This document shows positions 1-7,022 of a DNA stretch of 13,425 nt, one piece after another. The DNA comes from Actinomycetes bacterium (lineage in GTDB: Bacteria > Actinomycetota > Acidimicrobiia > Acidimicrobiales > RAAP-2), in contig JAJYWG010000285.1 in NCBI GenBank assembly GCA_021791615.1, positions 1 to 13,425 of the forward strand, in the 5' to 3' direction. The notes beneath the pieces are model-generated. The model saw nothing but the letters and a program-made list of their open reading frames with translations. It did no database searches and was not told the DNA's origin. The stretch's first letter is position 1, and every line of letters begins with the position of its first letter. The translations under genes were made by a program, and so were the position numbers.

Positions 1-127
1 ACGAGCCGGGCGCTCCCCGCCCCGGCGAGGCGTCTCCGCGGGCAACTCGATACCGCCACCTGATAGCGAGCGGTCCCGACGTCCGATCTACCCACGGCCT
101 TCCCGCTGCAGTTCACGCAACAGGCTC
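1..127. repeat. Left terminal inverted repeat, 127 bp, perfect
   Basis: Read base by base, 1-127 equals the reverse complement of 13299-13425 with no mismatch; identity stops at base 128 (A here, G in the partner). The repeat begins ACGAGCCGGG and ends CAACAGGCTC. Inside it are a possible hairpin (CCGGG at 6-10 with CCCGG at 21-25), an imperfect inverted repeat (CTCGATACC at 46-54 against GATAGCGAG at 62-70, 7 of 9 pairs), and the 6-base palindromes GACGTC (78-83) and CTGCAG (106-111). Perfect inverted ends plus an element-encoded family B polymerase are typical of linear plasmids and viruses that replicate from their ends. Whether the ends carry a covalently bound protein or a closed hairpin cannot be told from sequence. 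Confidence 0.97.
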
Positions 128-164
128 ACTTTCGGCCCGCGAAGCCCTCGGTCACTACGGGCCC

Positions 165-707
165 TTGGAGCGGCCGCGGGTCGCCACCTTCTTCGCCGCA
201 ACTCCTGAGGGTGCTCGGCTCGTCACCGTCGAGGGCGTCTCGGCCGCCGACCAGCGCCGGGCCGGCCGTTACATGCGCGCCGCGCAGGGGCTCGCCCGTG
301 GCACCTACCGCACTCCTGCTGGTGAGCTGCTCGTGGGCGCCGCCGCGGAGCGTGACTTCCAACGGCGCTTCTCGCGCTGGCAACCCATCGCAGGTATGGC
401 CATCGTCTCGGATCCCGCCACGGTCACGGCCCTCGTCGTAGAGAACCGGGAGGCCGGTGCCGAGGTCCACTACGACTCGGGGAGGAGCCGCCCCGGCCGT
501 CGTCGCCGGACCCGAAGCCCTTCTCGGCGAAGGAGCCGATCCAGCTCATCGTCCCGATCAACGGCGGCAAGGAGCAGCCGTTCGGGAGGGGCGTCGAACC
601 AAGGCGAGGGCCTTGTCGAGCTGTTCGACGAGGCGATGGTTGGCGTGGATGAGGCTCTTGAGGACGCCGCCGATGCCCTCCGTGACATGGGAGACGACCT
701 CCGATGA
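165..707 (+). CDS. Unknown protein; reading frame apparently disturbed by two compensating shifts
   Basis: I do not recognise a named family. The start is TTG at 165, the only ATG/GTG/TTG available between the left end and the gene; the same frame stays open without a stop back through the terminal repeat, so the true start is uncertain and no clear ribosome site is seen. Residues 1-106 look like a compact protein (RRAGRY near 31-36, SRWQPIAG near 70-77, SDPATV near 82-87). Residues about 107-140 are an Arg/Ser-rich run, which is what the wrong frame of GC-rich DNA gives. In the frame shifted by -1, bases about 479-590 give a normal-looking peptide containing EPIQLIVPINGGKEQPF with essentially every third codon base G or C. 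The original frame then resumes with an acidic helical tail (VELFDEAMVGVDEALED). This suggests one base missing in the G run 479-482 and one extra in the G run 588-591, as sequencing error or true mutation. It heads the operon and overlaps the next gene by ATGA at 704-707. Confidence 0.6.
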   Translation: MERPRVATFFAATPEGARLVTVEGVSAADQRRAGRYMRAAQGLARGTYRTPAGELLVGAAAERDFQRRFSRWQPIAGMAIVSDPATVTALVVENREAGAEVHYDSGRSRPGRRRRTRSPSRRRSRSSSSSRSTAARSSRSGGASNQGEGLVELFDEAMVGVDEALEDAADALRDMGDDLR

Positions 708-1069
708 AGGCCCGGCGTGACCTCGGGCCCTGCCCCTACTGCGGCGAGCCGGCCAAGGAGCGCCACCACTGGACCGCTGCCCTGACGCCGGACGGCGACT
801 ACTTGGACCCGACCGCCACCATCGCGCTCTGCCTGGCCTGTCACCACGCTGAGCACGCCGCCTGGCGAGACCAGGGAATCGACTGCTTCTCCGACCCACT
901 CGAAGCCCGCCTCGTCCGGTTCACGTGGCTGGTCCTGCGCCTGGCTGACATCGCCGAGCGCAACGGCACGCTCACCATCGACGCGCTGAGCCTGCGGGGA
1001 ATCGCCAGCGTGGTCTTGGCCATCACCACCGATGTGACGAGGCGCTTCTGCTGGGAGCAGGCATCGTGA
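704..1069 (+). CDS. HNH-type zinc-binding protein, possible nuclease
   Basis: A 121-residue protein whose first half has the layout of small HNH endonucleases: a CPYC knuckle at Cys10/Cys13, the His pair at 21-22 (RHHW), and a second knuckle CLACHHAEH with Cys43, Cys46, His47, His48 and His51. The four cysteines would hold a structural zinc; the histidines are where the HNH catalytic metal site lies. The usual central Asn is not obvious (DPTATIALC in its place), so catalysis is uncertain. Residues 60-121 look helical and are not recognised. The ATG at 704 overlaps the upstream stop (ATGA) with GGGAG at 689-693 before it, and its own stop overlaps the next gene (GTGA at 1066-1069). Such proteins can nick or cut DNA for replication, recombination or homing; next to a polymerase a replication or processing role is plausible but inferred. 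It could be only a zinc DNA-binding protein. Confidence 0.75.
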   Translation: MKARRDLGPCPYCGEPAKERHHWTAALTPDGDYLDPTATIALCLACHHAEHAAWRDQGIDCFSDPLEARLVRFTWLVLRLADIAERNGTLTIDALSLRGIASVVLAITTDVTRRFCWEQAS

Positions 1070-1971
1070 CCCTCGGAGTCGTGAACTTGCGGGCCTGGCC
1101 TGGATCCCCCAACCCGAGAGAACTCCCCACCTCCCAGCCGGCCGCTCCTGAACGCCTCATCCACCACGGAGGGCTCGTCCTCGTACTCGTCGCCGAGCGA
1201 GGCGCCGTACCTGAGCGCGTTGGTCTGGGAATCTGCCTTTTGGTGCTCGGGCCCACCGTCACCCGCGTCGCACTCATCGTCGACGATGACCTCGACGCCC
1301 GCCATCCCAAAGCCTTCGGGTTGCTCCAGGACTGGGCGGCGGCCACGACGTATGTGAGCCCGAGAGGCATGGGACACGTGGCCGTGATGAAGCGTTCGGG
1401 GTTCTGCCATCCAGACGACGGACCGGTCCTTCGCGCCTATACGGGCGGGGCGTTTCTCCTCACCGCCGACGAGGGACGGAGCCTGGGCCTTCTGGCCGAG
1501 CACTGGGCCCCGGCCCGGGGGCGCTTTGCGGGCGGCTTCTCGATGGGACTGCCGGGCTGGGGCGAGCTCGCCACCCGGACTGACAACACGAAGGCTGGAC
1601 GACCACGCTGGCAGGCGCTCGCCCATCGCCCGGTCCTACGTGCGAAGGCCCTGGGTGGCCACGGGATGGTGGCCGAGTGGGCGCGAGCTTGTCGGGGCGG
1701 CCGCCTCCCCAACGGCGCCCAGGCCGGTCATTGGGAACGGGACCGTCCATTCCTCGGAAGGATCATCGACCTCATAGGCCCGGCCTTCGCCTTGGACGGC
1801 ATCGACACCTCGGATCTCGCCGAGCACCTGGGGGCCTTCGGGCTCCCGGCCCACTCGGTGCCCGCCTCCCTCCCGGTTGGCCCCGAAGCTGCCGGCCATC
1901 TTCTGGCCGTCGCCCGAGCAATCCATGACCTTGCCCTGGCGTTGGACGAGGAGGCCATCCGGTGGTGGTGA
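1066..1971 (+). CDS. Exonuclease-like N-terminal part of a family B DNA polymerase, separate ORF, probably degenerate
   Basis: A 301-residue protein starting at GTG 1066 (GGGAG at 1053-1057; GTGA overlap with the HNH gene). From my knowledge of single-chain actinobacterial family B polymerases it corresponds to their 3'-5' exonuclease region: the segment WAPARGRFAGGFS (147-159), then FLGRIIDLIGPAFAL (229-243) and GAFG (256-259) follow the order seen before the polymerase domain. The catalytic motifs are poor. At the exo I position (DxE expected) I read VAE at 42-44. Near exo II an Asp remains at 135 without the usual Asn four residues before. At exo III an Asp remains at 288 without the Tyr. 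Proofreading is therefore probably weak or absent. The gene ends TGA at 1969-1971, overlapping the polymerase ORF by 10 bases in the -1 frame. Either the polymerase is truly two subunits, or a frameshift (programmed, mutational or sequencing) joins them. I considered a PrimPol-type primase and found it less fitting. Confidence 0.65.
   Translation: MTLGVVNLRAWPGSPNPRELPTSQPAAPERLIHHGGLVLVLVAERGAVPERVGLGICLLVLGPTVTRVALIVDDDLDARHPKAFGLLQDWAAATTYVSPRGMGHVAVMKRSGFCHPDDGPVLRAYTGGAFLLTADEGRSLGLLAEHWAPARGRFAGGFSMGLPGWGELATRTDNTKAGRPRWQALAHRPVLRAKALGGHGMVAEWARACRGGRLPNGAQAGHWERDRPFLGRIIDLIGPAFALDGIDTSDLAEHLGAFGLPAHSVPASLPVGPEAAGHLLAVARAIHDLALALDEEAIRWW
1948..1954 (+). promoter_or_regulatory. Internal Shine-Dalgarno site for the polymerase ORF
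   Basis: GAGGAGG lies inside the 3' end of the exonuclease-like ORF, 7 bases before GTG 1962, an ideal spacing. It supports independent or coupled initiation of the polymerase ORF. The same bases also code for Asp-Glu-Glu-Ala in the upstream frame, so chance cannot be excluded. Confidence 0.6.
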
Positions 1972-4142
1972 AAGCCCCCCGTTTGCCACGTGTGGGCCGT
2001 GGTGTGGCCCTGGGGCGCCTGTATTCGCCTGGTTCGATGGCTGGCGCCTTGTGGCGCGCTACGGGCCTCACGGCGCCGCTGACCAAGTTCACATCCCCTG
2101 AGAACGAAGCCCTGGGACACTGGATGGAAGCGGCCCACGGCGGCTGGGTGACCGCCGAGGTCATCGGATCCATCCTGCCCTGCCTCGATGCCGACGTGCG
2201 CTCCGCCTACCCGGCTGGGTGGTCCTTGGCCGGGTGGTGGGACGTGATCGGGGCCGAATCTGTTCGCGAGACCGACGTGGGATCTGTTGTCGTAGAACTC
2301 GCTCGGAGAGCCGCAGCAGGCGACATCGGCGTGGTCCTGGAGCGAGCCGCCTACCCCACGCTCGGGCGGACCCTTTGTGTGGTGCACCCGGCCGGAGAGA
2401 AGTGGCCAACGGAACGGCCGGGGCGGGGAGGCGCCCGCTTGGTGGTGGCCCCAGTTGAGGGCGACCCTCTCTACGTGACGGCGGCCGACGTGGTGGCTGC
2501 TGCCTACCTTTCGGCCAAGGTTCCCGAGGTCGTCTCGGCCGTCCGTCTCGATCCTTTAGGCAGCGAGGAGTCCGTTCCGGTTCGCCTCCGCGACGACGTC
2601 GTCATTCCTGCGGGCAGTGACCCGATCCCAGCTCTCATCAGGCTGCGTCCCCAAAAGGGCGGCGACGAACGACTTCGTTCTGCCATCCGGTCAGTCGCCA
2701 ACGCCGCGGCCTGGGGGCTCTTCGCCCGCCTCGACCCGGTCTGGGTAGACGGGTGCCTGACCGAACGGCCAGCCACGTGGACCTGGCCACCGGTCGCCGC
2801 CTGCGTGCCGGCGCTCGCCAGGCTCTGGCTGTCCGCCGTCGAACGAGTTGTCAGCGACCGCGGCGGAATCGTGGTGAGCCGCGATACCGACGGCATCGCG
2901 GTGGTGTCACTGCCGACCGGCGGCCCGGTCTCGCTCTCCGACGGGCACACCGTCCAGGCCCACCCGTGGGATGACCTCGAGGAACTGCTCAGTGGATTTG
3001 ACGCCCTCGATCCCTTCGGTGATGCCGGGAGCTTCTGGGGCATCGAGCACGGCAGCGTGGGCCACCCCCTCCACCTTCTCGCGCTCGCTCCCAAGCGCTA
3101 CGTGGAGGCCGTGGCGGCAGAGGATGGCTGGGAGGTTGTTGGCGGTACCGAGCACGCCTTGGGCGGGGGACTCGTCGATCCTTCCGCCATGGCTGGCCGA
3201 GGCCCGAACCGCCGCCACCGTTGGATCACCCCTGTTGCGCACTATGCGCTGGAGAGGAACGAAGACCCCGGAGCCGGGTTCAGCGCACCGTGGGACGCTG
3301 CGTGTAATCCCGCCTTCCCGGCACTGGCCCGCTGGAGCGCTGGAAGCCCTGCGGCCCTCGCCCGCGTGCCAAAAGACCTCGGTGCCCATCCGTTCGCGCC
3401 CCTTGTTGAGGCTCGTGTGGACCAGCTCATCGCGCCAGGCGCCCCTGTGCCGATGGCCCTTGATCCCGGAGACGACCTGTCGGGGTGGGCCGACGAGTCC
3501 TGGGTCACCGCCGGTGGCCAAGAGGTCACGGTCAGCACGGGGCCAGAGCCGGGGTCCTCGATTCCGCTCGCCCTGTTGGCGAACGTGGCAGCCGACTGGG
3601 CGACTCCACGGACGCCCGATACGCCCGGGCCCCTCACCTACGACCGTCGACTCGCCCGGCACGTCGGACGGGGTGGCACCGTCGTCGACGCCCTCTTGGC
3701 CGATCCTGATGGAGAAGCGACCGACTACGAGGTCGTCTACGGAGAAGGCGCCCCGGGTGCCTACGTCGCCGAGCGAGCAGGCCAGATGGGAAAGCGCGCC
3801 TTTGCCCGCCGGACCGGCCTGCCGGCCACGGTCGCCGGCCGGGCGGCCCGAGGACTGCCGATCTCCGCTGCCAACGTCGAAAGGGCGCTGTCCGCGCTCT
3901 GCTCTGACCCCAACGTGCGCCGGTGCGCCCTCGATGGCTGTGAGGCCCCTGTCGCCCGCCCGAACGCCAAGTTCTGCTCGAAGGCCCACGCCGACCGTGC
4001 CTACCGAGCCCGGCGGCGACCTTCGCGCCCCGACCCCTACGCATCGGTTCTCGAGTGCCGGGACTGCGGCTGCCTCATGCTCGGAGCGGCCGACACGGGG
4101 ACGGGTGTGTGTGCTGATTGCTGCGAAGGAGAGGGCCGATGA
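1962..4142 (+). CDS. Family B DNA polymerase, polymerase domain with C-terminal zinc clusters
   Basis: A 726-residue replicative-type polymerase, most likely copying this element. The N-terminal YSPGSMAGAL (21-30) matches the linker between exonuclease and palm. Motif A is DVRSAYP (Asp78 to Pro84), the metal-binding DxxSxYP. Motif B is RSVANAAAWG (243-252), where Arg replaces the usual Lys and Trp the usual Tyr. Motif C is DTDG (308-311), with the two Asp kept and Gly for Ser. The thumb-side PKRY is at 377-380. Near the C-terminus a C-x4-C...C cluster with AYRARRR (about 655-686) and a second cluster (CRDCGC and CADCC, about 699-721) look like zinc fingers, a common tail in this polymerase group. 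The start at GTG 1962 has GAGGAGG 7 bases upstream; it overlaps the exonuclease ORF by 10 bases, and its stop overlaps the next ATG (ATGA, 4139-4142). Protein-primed replication would fit the terminal repeats but is not proven. Identification as family B is secure. Confidence 0.9.
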   Translation: MVVKAPRLPRVGRGVALGRLYSPGSMAGALWRATGLTAPLTKFTSPENEALGHWMEAAHGGWVTAEVIGSILPCLDADVRSAYPAGWSLAGWWDVIGAESVRETDVGSVVVELARRAAAGDIGVVLERAAYPTLGRTLCVVHPAGEKWPTERPGRGGARLVVAPVEGDPLYVTAADVVAAAYLSAKVPEVVSAVRLDPLGSEESVPVRLRDDVVIPAGSDPIPALIRLRPQKGGDERLRSAIRSVANAAAWGLFARLDPVWVDGCLTERPATWTWPPVAACVPALARLWLSAVERVVSDRGGIVVSRDTDGIAVVSLPTGGPVSLSDGHTVQAHPWDDLEELLSGFDALDPFGDAGSFWGIEHGSVGHPLHLLALAPKRYVEAVAAEDGWEVVGGTEHALGGGLVDPSAMAGRGPNRRHRWITPVAHYALERNEDPGAGFSAPWDAACNPAFPALARWSAGSPAALARVPKDLGAHPFAPLVEARVDQLIAPGAPVPMALDPGDDLSGWADESWVTAGGQEVTVSTGPEPGSSIPLALLANVAADWATPRTPDTPGPLTYDRRLARHVGRGGTVVDALLADPDGEATDYEVVYGEGAPGAYVAERAGQMGKRAFARRTGLPATVAGRAARGLPISAANVERALSALCSDPNVRRCALDGCEAPVARPNAKFCSKAHADRAYRARRRPSRPDPYASVLECRDCGCLMLGAADTGTGVCADCCEGEGR

Positions 4143-5290
4143 CCACGACGCTCAGTGACGTCGAGCAGGTGTTCCAAGAGACTCTGCACATGCCCGACTT
4201 GGGCGCCCTGCACGCTGTGCTCGCCACGATCGCCGCCAATCGGATGACCGGCGACCCGGTCTGGCTCCTTCTCATCGGACCGCCGTCGTCGGCCAAAACC
4301 GAGATGGTGGAGACCTTGAGCGAGCTTCCCGAGGTCTTCACGCTGTCGTCGACCACCAAGGCCGGATTGTTGAGCGGGTCGACCGAGCGCGGCACCGGTG
4401 GCTTGCTGATGGAGGCCGGGACCGAGTTCGTCCTCGTCATCAAGGACTTCACGACCATCTGCTCGGAGCACGCGTCCACCCGAAACGAAGTGCTCGCCAT
4501 CTTCCGAGAGATGTTCGATGGGAAGGTGGAGCGGGCCGTTGGCTCCCGGGGTGGCCAGGTCCTCAAATGGCGGGGCCATGTCGGTGCCATCGCCTGTGGG
4601 ACCGAAGCGATCGACACAGTGGACATGGCGGCATTCGGTGAGCGCTGGGTCCGCTACCGCCTGCCTCCCTCGAGCGACGAGGACCGCCTCCTCATGGGAC
4701 ACACCGCCTCGAAGAACGTCGGCTACCAGCAACGTCAACGTCTTGAGCGGATGCAGGTGGTGACCAGGTTCTTCGCCGACCTGTCACTTCCCTCAGCACC
4801 GCCTCAGGTATCCCAACAAGACGAGGACCGCCTCGTTGCCCTCGCTGATCTCGGCACCAAGTGCCGAAGTGCCGTCGAGCGTGGTGGTGGAAAAGGCGAC
4901 GAAATCCTCCAGGTTCCCCAACCAGAGGAGCTCCCCCGGCTTCTCTCCCAGCTCCGTCAGGTATCAGCCGGCCTCGTGGCCATCGGAGTGTCTGACCCTG
5001 AACGCCGGCGGCTGCTCTCCAAGTGTGCAGCGGACGCCATGCCCTCCATCCGCCGCAAGGTCATCGACGCGCTCGTGTCCGTTGACGCTGACGTGGCGAC
5101 GACGGCCGTGGCGGCCTGGTGCTCTTTGCCCGAGACCACGGTACGCCGCCGCCTGGTCGACCTGGCGGCACTGGGCGTGATCGACCAGACCAGGAGTCAT
5201 CCAGAGCGTTGGGCGGCCTCAGCATGGCTCCGTGACCGCTGGGCCCACATCGCATCCCATGACCAACAACGAACAGGAGTTTTGCCATGA
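4139..5290 (+). CDS. AAA+-type P-loop ATPase with C-terminal winged helix
   Basis: A 383-residue ATPase. Walker A is GPPSSAKT (47-54). The Walker B-like strand is FVLVIKD (97-103), with Lys-Asp where most AAA+ proteins have Asp-Glu. A sensor-like strand reads GAIACGTEAID (149-159), followed by FGERWVRYRLP (166-176), whose Arg residues may act as sensor or finger. The C-terminal LPETTVRRRLVDLAALGVI (330-348) reads as a winged-helix DNA-binding region. Related uncharacterised ATPases occur in actinobacterial phages and mobile elements next to replication genes. I infer a helicase-loader, initiator or regulatory ATPase acting with the polymerase; the exact role is unknown. The start at ATG 4139 has AAGGAG 7 bases upstream (4126-4131) and overlaps the polymerase stop, so translation is probably coupled. 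Its stop overlaps the next start (ATGA, 5287-5290). Confidence 0.8.
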   Translation: MTTTLSDVEQVFQETLHMPDLGALHAVLATIAANRMTGDPVWLLLIGPPSSAKTEMVETLSELPEVFTLSSTTKAGLLSGSTERGTGGLLMEAGTEFVLVIKDFTTICSEHASTRNEVLAIFREMFDGKVERAVGSRGGQVLKWRGHVGAIACGTEAIDTVDMAAFGERWVRYRLPPSSDEDRLLMGHTASKNVGYQQRQRLERMQVVTRFFADLSLPSAPPQVSQQDEDRLVALADLGTKCRSAVERGGGKGDEILQVPQPEELPRLLSQLRQVSAGLVAIGVSDPERRRLLSKCAADAMPSIRRKVIDALVSVDADVATTAVAAWCSLPETTVRRRLVDLAALGVIDQTRSHPERWAASAWLRDRWAHIASHDQQRTGVLP

Positions 5291-6573
5291 GCGAATCCCC
5301 CTCCCCCTACCAGCTCCTCCCGGACCTGAGCTCCGAGGAGTTCAAAGCGCTGAAGACCGACATCGCCGCGAGCGGTGTCCGGGTCCCCGTCGTCATCGAC
5401 GCCGAAACCGGGGCGGTCGTGGACGGCCACCACCGGATCAAGGCGGTCGAAGAACTCCGAGCAGAGGGCCTGAAGGTCCCCGACTACCCCCGCCAGGTAA
5501 TTCGCTTTCCCGACGACGAGGAGCGGGCTTCCTTCGTGCTCGCCGCCAACCTGTTCCGCCGCCATCTGACCAAGACCCAGCGCCGAGAGCTGGTCACCAA
5601 TCTGCGGTCCAAGGGCTGGAGCCTGCGGCGCATCAGCGACGCTCTCGGGATCGGTCCAGCGACCGTGCACCGAGATCTCGGCACTGATCCAGATGGAGCA
5701 GTGCCCGAGCGCATCGTCGGAAAAGACGGCCGCTCGCAACCGGCGAAGCGCCCGCCGTCCTTGTTCGTGACGAGCCGTCGGGACGAAGGCCGTGCTCGTG
5801 CTGCCTTGGTCGCTCTGCCCGAGGGAACGGCACCCACCAGCCTGCTCCGTGCAGAAGAGCGCGCCCGTGAAGCCGGCTACAAGGCACGTCGCCAGGCCGC
5901 CGATGTGGCCGCCAGCCTGGCTGGCCCGGACTACGAGCTACGGGTCGGAGACCTGCGCACGGTGTGGGAGGACGTTCCCGACCGTTCGATCGATGCCATC
6001 GTGACCGACCCGCCCTACAACGAAGATGGACTCCCCCTCTACGGCGACCTCGCCCGTTTGGCGGCCCGGGTCCTCAAGCCCGGCCGTCTGGTCGCCGTCT
6101 ACTGCGGCCACGTCCACCTGGACGAAGAGATGCGTCTGCTGGAAGGCAACGGTCTCACCTACGTCTGGCATGGCGTGAACATGCTCGGGGGCCGGCACAC
6201 CAAGATCCGGGGCCGGATGGTCAACGGCCGGCACCGCAGCGTGCTGTTGTTCTCGGCTGGGCCGTACGTGCCGAGGAAATGGATCCACGACACCTTCATC
6301 GCGCAAGGCCAGGGCGGGCCTGAGACCCGGCCGCTTCACCCCTGGCAACAGGCCGTCGAACCCGTGACCCACTGGGTCCACATGACCTCAGAGCCCGGCG
6401 AGCTGGTCATGGACCCCTTCCTCGGCTCGGGGACGACGGCGGTGGCCGCGGTTGCCTCCGGCCGGCGCTTCCTGGGAGGCGACATCGAGGCAGGGAACGT
6501 GGCGACGGCACGGGAACGGCTGGAGAGCGACCTCCCCGGCGAAATGGGTCGCACCGCCGACAAGGAGGCCTGA
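5287..6573 (+). CDS. ParB-domain protein fused to a DNA methyltransferase
   Basis: A 428-residue two-domain protein. Residues about 8-135 are a ParB/Srx-like N-terminal domain with the DGHHR signature (46-50) and a helix-turn-helix (about SLRRISDALGIGPATVHRD, 112-130). After a charged linker, residues about 215-412 form a SAM-dependent amino-methyltransferase: catalytic motif IV DPPY (241-244) comes before the SAM-binding motif I DPFLGSGTT (376-384), the beta-class order. The product is probably N6-methyladenine or N4-methylcytosine; which one cannot be decided here. ParB-methyltransferase fusions are frequent in phages and mobile elements as orphan enzymes. The ParB part could give DNA binding, or CTP-dependent clamping and segregation, but no ParA partner is present. 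The start at ATG 5287 has AGGAG at 5275-5279 and overlaps the upstream stop. It is separate from the restriction enzyme's own methyltransferase and so probably marks another site. Confidence 0.88.
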   Translation: MSESPSPYQLLPDLSSEEFKALKTDIAASGVRVPVVIDAETGAVVDGHHRIKAVEELRAEGLKVPDYPRQVIRFPDDEERASFVLAANLFRRHLTKTQRRELVTNLRSKGWSLRRISDALGIGPATVHRDLGTDPDGAVPERIVGKDGRSQPAKRPPSLFVTSRRDEGRARAALVALPEGTAPTSLLRAEERAREAGYKARRQAADVAASLAGPDYELRVGDLRTVWEDVPDRSIDAIVTDPPYNEDGLPLYGDLARLAARVLKPGRLVAVYCGHVHLDEEMRLLEGNGLTYVWHGVNMLGGRHTKIRGRMVNGRHRSVLLFSAGPYVPRKWIHDTFIAQGQGGPETRPLHPWQQAVEPVTHWVHMTSEPGELVMDPFLGSGTTAVAAVASGRRFLGGDIEAGNVATARERLESDLPGEMGRTADKEA

Positions 6574-6578
6574 GCACC

Positions 6579-7022
6579 GTGCCGCCTGGCTCCAGGCGTC
6601 CCCGGATCTACGGTGCCCACCCGATCACCTGCTACTTCACCGACCACGAGAAGGCATGCCTGGATGCGATCAAGGCCGCATTCCCCGAGGCCGAAGTGGT
6701 CAACCCGGCTGTCCGCTACAAGACGACCACGGCATGGCTTCGAGCATGGCCCCGCGTTGCCCAGACCCTAGATGGCCTTGTTGTGTTCGCCGACGAGGCC
6801 GGCACGGTTGGGGTCGGCTGTGTCAAAGAGGTGGCCGATGCGATCCGACTCAGTGTGCCGGTCGCAATGATCGACGACCAGTACCAGGTGCGAGAACTCA
6901 CCGCCTTCGGCCTACTCGACCCGAGTATCCGCTCAGCCAGGCGATCTGCTCGACTGGTCTCCGGGCCAGTGCTCTCGGTCAGTCGACGCGAATCTGGGCA
7001 ATGTCACGGACCGAAAGGGTGA
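6579..7022 (+). CDS. Nucleoside 2-deoxyribosyltransferase-like protein
   Basis: A 147-residue protein, last of the left operon. It starts at GTG 6579, five bases after the previous stop, with AAGGAGG at 6562-6568. RIYGAHPIT (9-17) at the N-terminus, VNPA (41-44), DGLVVFADEAGTVGVG (65-80) and KEVADAI (83-89) follow the layout of the nucleoside 2-deoxyribosyltransferase superfamily: a Rossmann-like start, an Asn-Pro loop, a D-x-V-V strand, and a Glu (84) in the position of the catalytic nucleophile. Family members exchange or hydrolyse the base of nucleosides or nucleotides. On a mobile element this could serve nucleotide salvage, base modification or nucleotide-based defence, but I cannot choose. 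The last 44 bases overlap, in antisense, the 3' end of the convergent gene; the final 35 residues look unstructured and may be non-essential. Confidence 0.65.
   Translation: MPPGSRRPRIYGAHPITCYFTDHEKACLDAIKAAFPEAEVVNPAVRYKTTTAWLRAWPRVAQTLDGLVVFADEAGTVGVGCVKEVADAIRLSVPVAMIDDQYQVRELTAFGLLDPSIRSARRSARLVSGPVLSVSRRESGQCHGPKG

Noticed and set aside
841..1626. Long minus-strand open frame of about 260 codons opposite the HNH and exonuclease genes
   Set aside because: Its peptide is typical antisense shadow of GC-rich coding DNA, with no motif, while the plus-strand genes have linked starts, ribosome sites and family motifs.
1066..1971. PrimPol-type primase, from VDDDLD followed by SPRGMGH
   Set aside because: The order of later segments (GRFAGGFS, FLGRIIDL, GAFG, then the polymerase linker) fits the exonuclease part of a family B polymerase better, and the full primase catalytic triad with its nucleotide-binding His context is not clear.
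2907..3989. Minus-strand open frame of 360 codons opposite the polymerase
   Set aside because: It is a shadow of the polymerase frame, whose motifs A, B and C are clear; the antisense peptide shows no domain.
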